Assembly (NCBI GenBank): GCA_005877345.1 | Contig: VBPR01000047.1 | Location: 1-6,110, forward strand | Source: Nitrososphaerota archaeon | Lineage (GTDB): Archaea; Thermoproteota; Nitrososphaeria; Nitrososphaerales; Nitrososphaeraceae | Reading direction: 5' to 3' | Length of the DNA stretch: 6,110 nt | Shown: piece after piece, positions 4,673-6,110 of the stretch | Numbering within the stretch: position 1 is the stretch's first letter | Layout: each line of letters starts with the position of its first letter | The notes under the pieces: generated by a model | Told to the model about the DNA's origin: nothing | Databases searched by the model: none | The model's input: only the letters and a program-made list of their open reading frames with translations | Program-made: the position numbers and the translations under genes

Positions 4673-4879
4673 ATGAATAGGAATGAATCAACTAAGAAAA
4701 AAATTACAGGTAAAGAATTATCCTCGCAAGACGAAGTTAATATCAAGCTGGATACCCTAGTTGAGTTATTAGTCAGTAAAGGGATTTTAAGCAGAAGGGA
4801 ATTTGAAAGAATGTCAACTATGAGATTGCACGAGATTTCAAAAGCAAGGGCCTTTGAGGATCTAGATGAAGAGATTTAA
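4673..4879 (+). CDS. Small SHOCT-like helical protein (68 aa)
   Basis: The 68-aa protein has a lysine-rich, probably disordered start (residues 1-15), then a helical pair. The segment LDTLVELLVSKGILSRREFERM (26-47) has the 'leeLveKGiIteeEFe' pattern seen in SHOCT domains and in other small helical hairpins that mediate oligomer contacts. An acidic tail, FEDLDEEI, ends the protein. There is no membrane helix or metal motif. ATG 4673 is the start; the ATG at 4662 meets a stop after two codons. No Shine-Dalgarno is seen. A perfect 17-bp palindrome lies 18-34 bp upstream and implies tight regulation, perhaps of or by this protein, although it has no recognisable DNA-binding motif. The gene ends 139 bp from the convergent ABC permease. 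The SHOCT resemblance is judged by eye only. Confidence 0.68.
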   Translation: MNRNESTKKKITGKELSSQDEVNIKLDTLVELLVSKGILSRREFERMSTMRLHEISKARAFEDLDEEI

Positions 4880-4903
4880 CATGAATAAATTTATTGGACA
4901 TGT
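4879..4903. repeat. Nested palindrome after the 68-aa gene
   Basis: ACATG (4879-4883) and CATGT (4899-4903) flank AATAAATTTATT, a perfect 12-bp palindrome (4884-4895), with three extra bases (GGA) on the right. It begins at the last base of the stop codon. It could form a weak hairpin ending the 68-aa transcript, but the inner part has almost no loop. Confidence 0.3.
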
Positions 4904-5003
4904 ATGAATGGTAATTTTCTTATCAATCTTAATTTCTATATTGGCTTCCACATCGTGATTATTATTCACTACCTTTTTGATAAAAGAGAAAACGAATCGT
5001 GGA

Positions 5004-5014
5004 ATATAAAAAAT
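5004..5014 (-). terminator. U-tract terminator of the ABC permease transcript
   Basis: On the minus strand a run of six T (5013-5008) followed by ATATT begins about 6 nt after the permease TAG stop. Archaeal RNA polymerase can terminate at such U-runs without a hairpin, so this is the likely 3' end of the exporter operon. Confidence 0.4.
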
Positions 5015-5018
5015 TACG

Positions 5019-5798
5019 CTAAACTGCCTTCATTCTCTTAAAAGAGAAGATTCCAATCAGAGTCATAATTAGGGTAAACAATAGTAATATTTCAATATCC
5101 AGTTGAAAAGAATACGTTCCCAAATTTAATATACTGTTTCTTAATGCATCTACTGAATATGTAGCTGGATCCACAAGAGTGATGAACTTTAGCCATGCAG
5201 GTAAATTATCTATTGGAAATAATGCACCACTTAGGAAAAATAATGGAAAGACAACAAAACTAACAATTAATTGAAAGCCTTCCAAACTCTCAATATAACT
5301 TCCAAATGTTAGTCCCAGCGATGTCAAACCAAATGAGAGTATCAAAACAATTGATATTATTTGCAGTAATGAAAGTGCATTATAATTAATCCCTAACGCC
5401 ATACCAATTATTAAAATGATAGCGACCTGAAAAAGAGAAGTCGTCATACCACCAAGAGTTTTACCAATAAAAACAGTAGTTCTACTTGATGGAGCAACCA
5501 TTACACTTTTGAGAAAATCAAATTTTCTATCCCAGATTATATACGAACCAAAAAAAACAGAAGTAAAAATAACGGACATACAAATAATCCCCGGAAAAAT
5601 AAACTTTTGATAATCTGTTCCTATTTGCAGATTCGTTGATCCAAGACCAGATCCTATGACAAATAACCATAGTAATGGTGTAAAAGTGGAGGCAATTAGT
5701 CTACTCCTCTCACGTAGAAAGACCTTAAATTCTCTAAGCCATAATGCGTAAAGTTGTCCCAGTATTATTTTTAAATTATGATCTCTTGTACTCAGCAT
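5019..5798 (-). CDS. ABC-2 type transporter permease (DrrB-like)
   Basis: This is the membrane subunit of an ABC-2 family exporter, the class that includes DrrB and other drug, lipid and polysaccharide exporters. The 259-aa protein is full length for the family. It has an N-terminal amphipathic helix, LYALWLREFKVFLRERS, leading into helix 1 (TFTPLLWLFVIGSGLG). Further helices lie around residues 70-88, 115-135, 145-165 and 180-195, with a last one near 235-252. The ABC-2 signature is clear at FPLFFLSGALFPIDNLPAWLKFI followed by DPATYSVDALRNSIL. The ATG at 5798 overlaps the 3' end of the ATPase gene by 23 bp, so the two are translationally coupled and surely work together. The substrate cannot be told from sequence. 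A U-run just after the stop probably ends the operon. Confidence 0.92.
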   Translation of the reverse strand: MLSTRDHNLKIILGQLYALWLREFKVFLRERSRLIASTFTPLLWLFVIGSGLGSTNLQIGTDYQKFIFPGIICMSVIFTSVFFGSYIIWDRKFDFLKSVMVAPSSRTTVFIGKTLGGMTTSLFQVAIILIIGMALGINYNALSLLQIISIVLILSFGLTSLGLTFGSYIESLEGFQLIVSFVVFPLFFLSGALFPIDNLPAWLKFITLVDPATYSVDALRNSILNLGTYSFQLDIEILLLFTLIMTLIGIFSFKRMKAV

Positions 5799-6110
5799 AT
5801 CTTTGCATAAATCCCCCTTCAGGACTATCTCCGGATAAAGAATCCCCGGAAAATTTCAGGAATACATCATTTAAAGTAGGTTTCTTATATTCAATCGATT
5901 GTACATCCTCTAAATCTTTTATCAACCTGTGCAGATTTGAATTTACCTCATCCATGTAAATAATTACAGAATTTTTATTTTGCTCCACTCTATGCACAAA
6001 TTCGAAATGAGTAAAATCTTTGGCAGAATGAATTCCATTCGTGAAGGTAATTTTTACAATGTCCCCACCAATTTCCTGTTTTAATCTTGACGGAGAATCC
6101 AATGCAATTA
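5776..6110 (-). CDS. ABC transporter ATP-binding subunit, C-terminal part (DrrA-like), cut by window edge
   Basis: Only the last 110 or so codons are in the window; the Walker A, signature and Walker B motifs lie beyond 6110. The visible part begins within the block IALDSPSRLKQEIGGD, the stretch after the H-loop in which DrrA-type ATPases read 'A.gtp.eLk...g'. It continues through the accessory C-terminal domain (VKITF...VIIYMDEVNSNLHRLIKDL) and reaches KPTLNDVFLKFSG, the usual end motif 'PsLeDvFl.ltG'. An extra tail follows with a short GDSLSGDSPEGG repeat and a basic end. The codon read as a start at 6102 is an internal leucine TTG, so no start is assigned. The 3' end overlaps the permease start by 23 bp. 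It would energise export by the neighbouring permease. Confidence 0.88.
   Translation of the reverse strand, partial: IALDSPSRLKQEIGGDIVKITFTNGIHSAKDFTHFEFVHRVEQNKNSVIIYMDEVNSNLHRLIKDLEDVQSIEYKKPTLNDVFLKFSGDSLSGDSPEGGFMQRYAEYKRS

Noticed and set aside
5744..5959. Plus-strand reading frame of 71 codons
   Set aside because: Antisense to the overlapping ABC ATPase/permease genes; the product is not protein-like.
1..6110. CRISPR array, prophage, insertion sequence or integrase attachment site
   Set aside because: No regularly spaced repeats, transposase, integrase or intact tRNA gene seen on either strand.

Overview
The window is AT-rich and looks archaeal, most likely from the Nitrososphaeria (Thaumarchaeota, the lineage of ammonia-oxidising archaea). 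Supporting signs are TATA-like boxes about 25-35 bp upstream of several start codons, mostly weak or absent Shine-Dalgarno sequences, a TatA of archaeal type, and several small orphan membrane or zinc-ribbon genes. The lineage is an inference from style and protein character; no rRNA or other marker gene is present.

Layout. Positions 98-698 (minus) hold a small Tat block: a 73-aa TatC-like protein that keeps only the two ends of TatC, followed by a normal tatA with its own TATA box. Positions 859-2281 (plus) hold a stand-alone PH/GRAM-like domain protein and an SplB-like radical SAM protein that begins with TTG. A hairpin at 2296-2320 separates these from a convergent two-helix zinc-ribbon membrane protein (2354-2662, minus). 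A 339-bp stretch without a gene follows (2663-3001), with operator-like palindromes and a 9-bp tandem repeat. Next on the minus strand is a polytopic membrane protein (3002-4108), then two small plus-strand genes (4246-4551 and 4673-4879). The second of these sits behind a perfect 17-bp palindrome. The right end (5019-6110, minus) is an overlapping ABC-2 exporter pair: the permease is complete and the ATPase is cut by the window edge.

The standout is the 368-aa membrane protein at 3002-4108. It carries two copies of D-x2-W-H-x10-P-P-H, both with the spacing D-x3-H-x12-H, 76 residues apart. This is the spacing of the copper-site ligands in the C subunit of copper membrane monooxygenases (PmoC/AmoC: Asp-His-His at CuC, Asn-His-His at CuD). 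The FTP-x-H context also matches. It therefore looks like a long, solitary AmoC/PmoC-superfamily paralogue, with an AmoC-like four-helix core and about 220 extra residues, and with no A or B subunit nearby. The second unusual gene is the mini-TatC.

The genes do not form one pathway. The window reads as several short independent transcription units: Tat secretion, a radical SAM enzyme, membrane proteins of unknown role, and an exporter.
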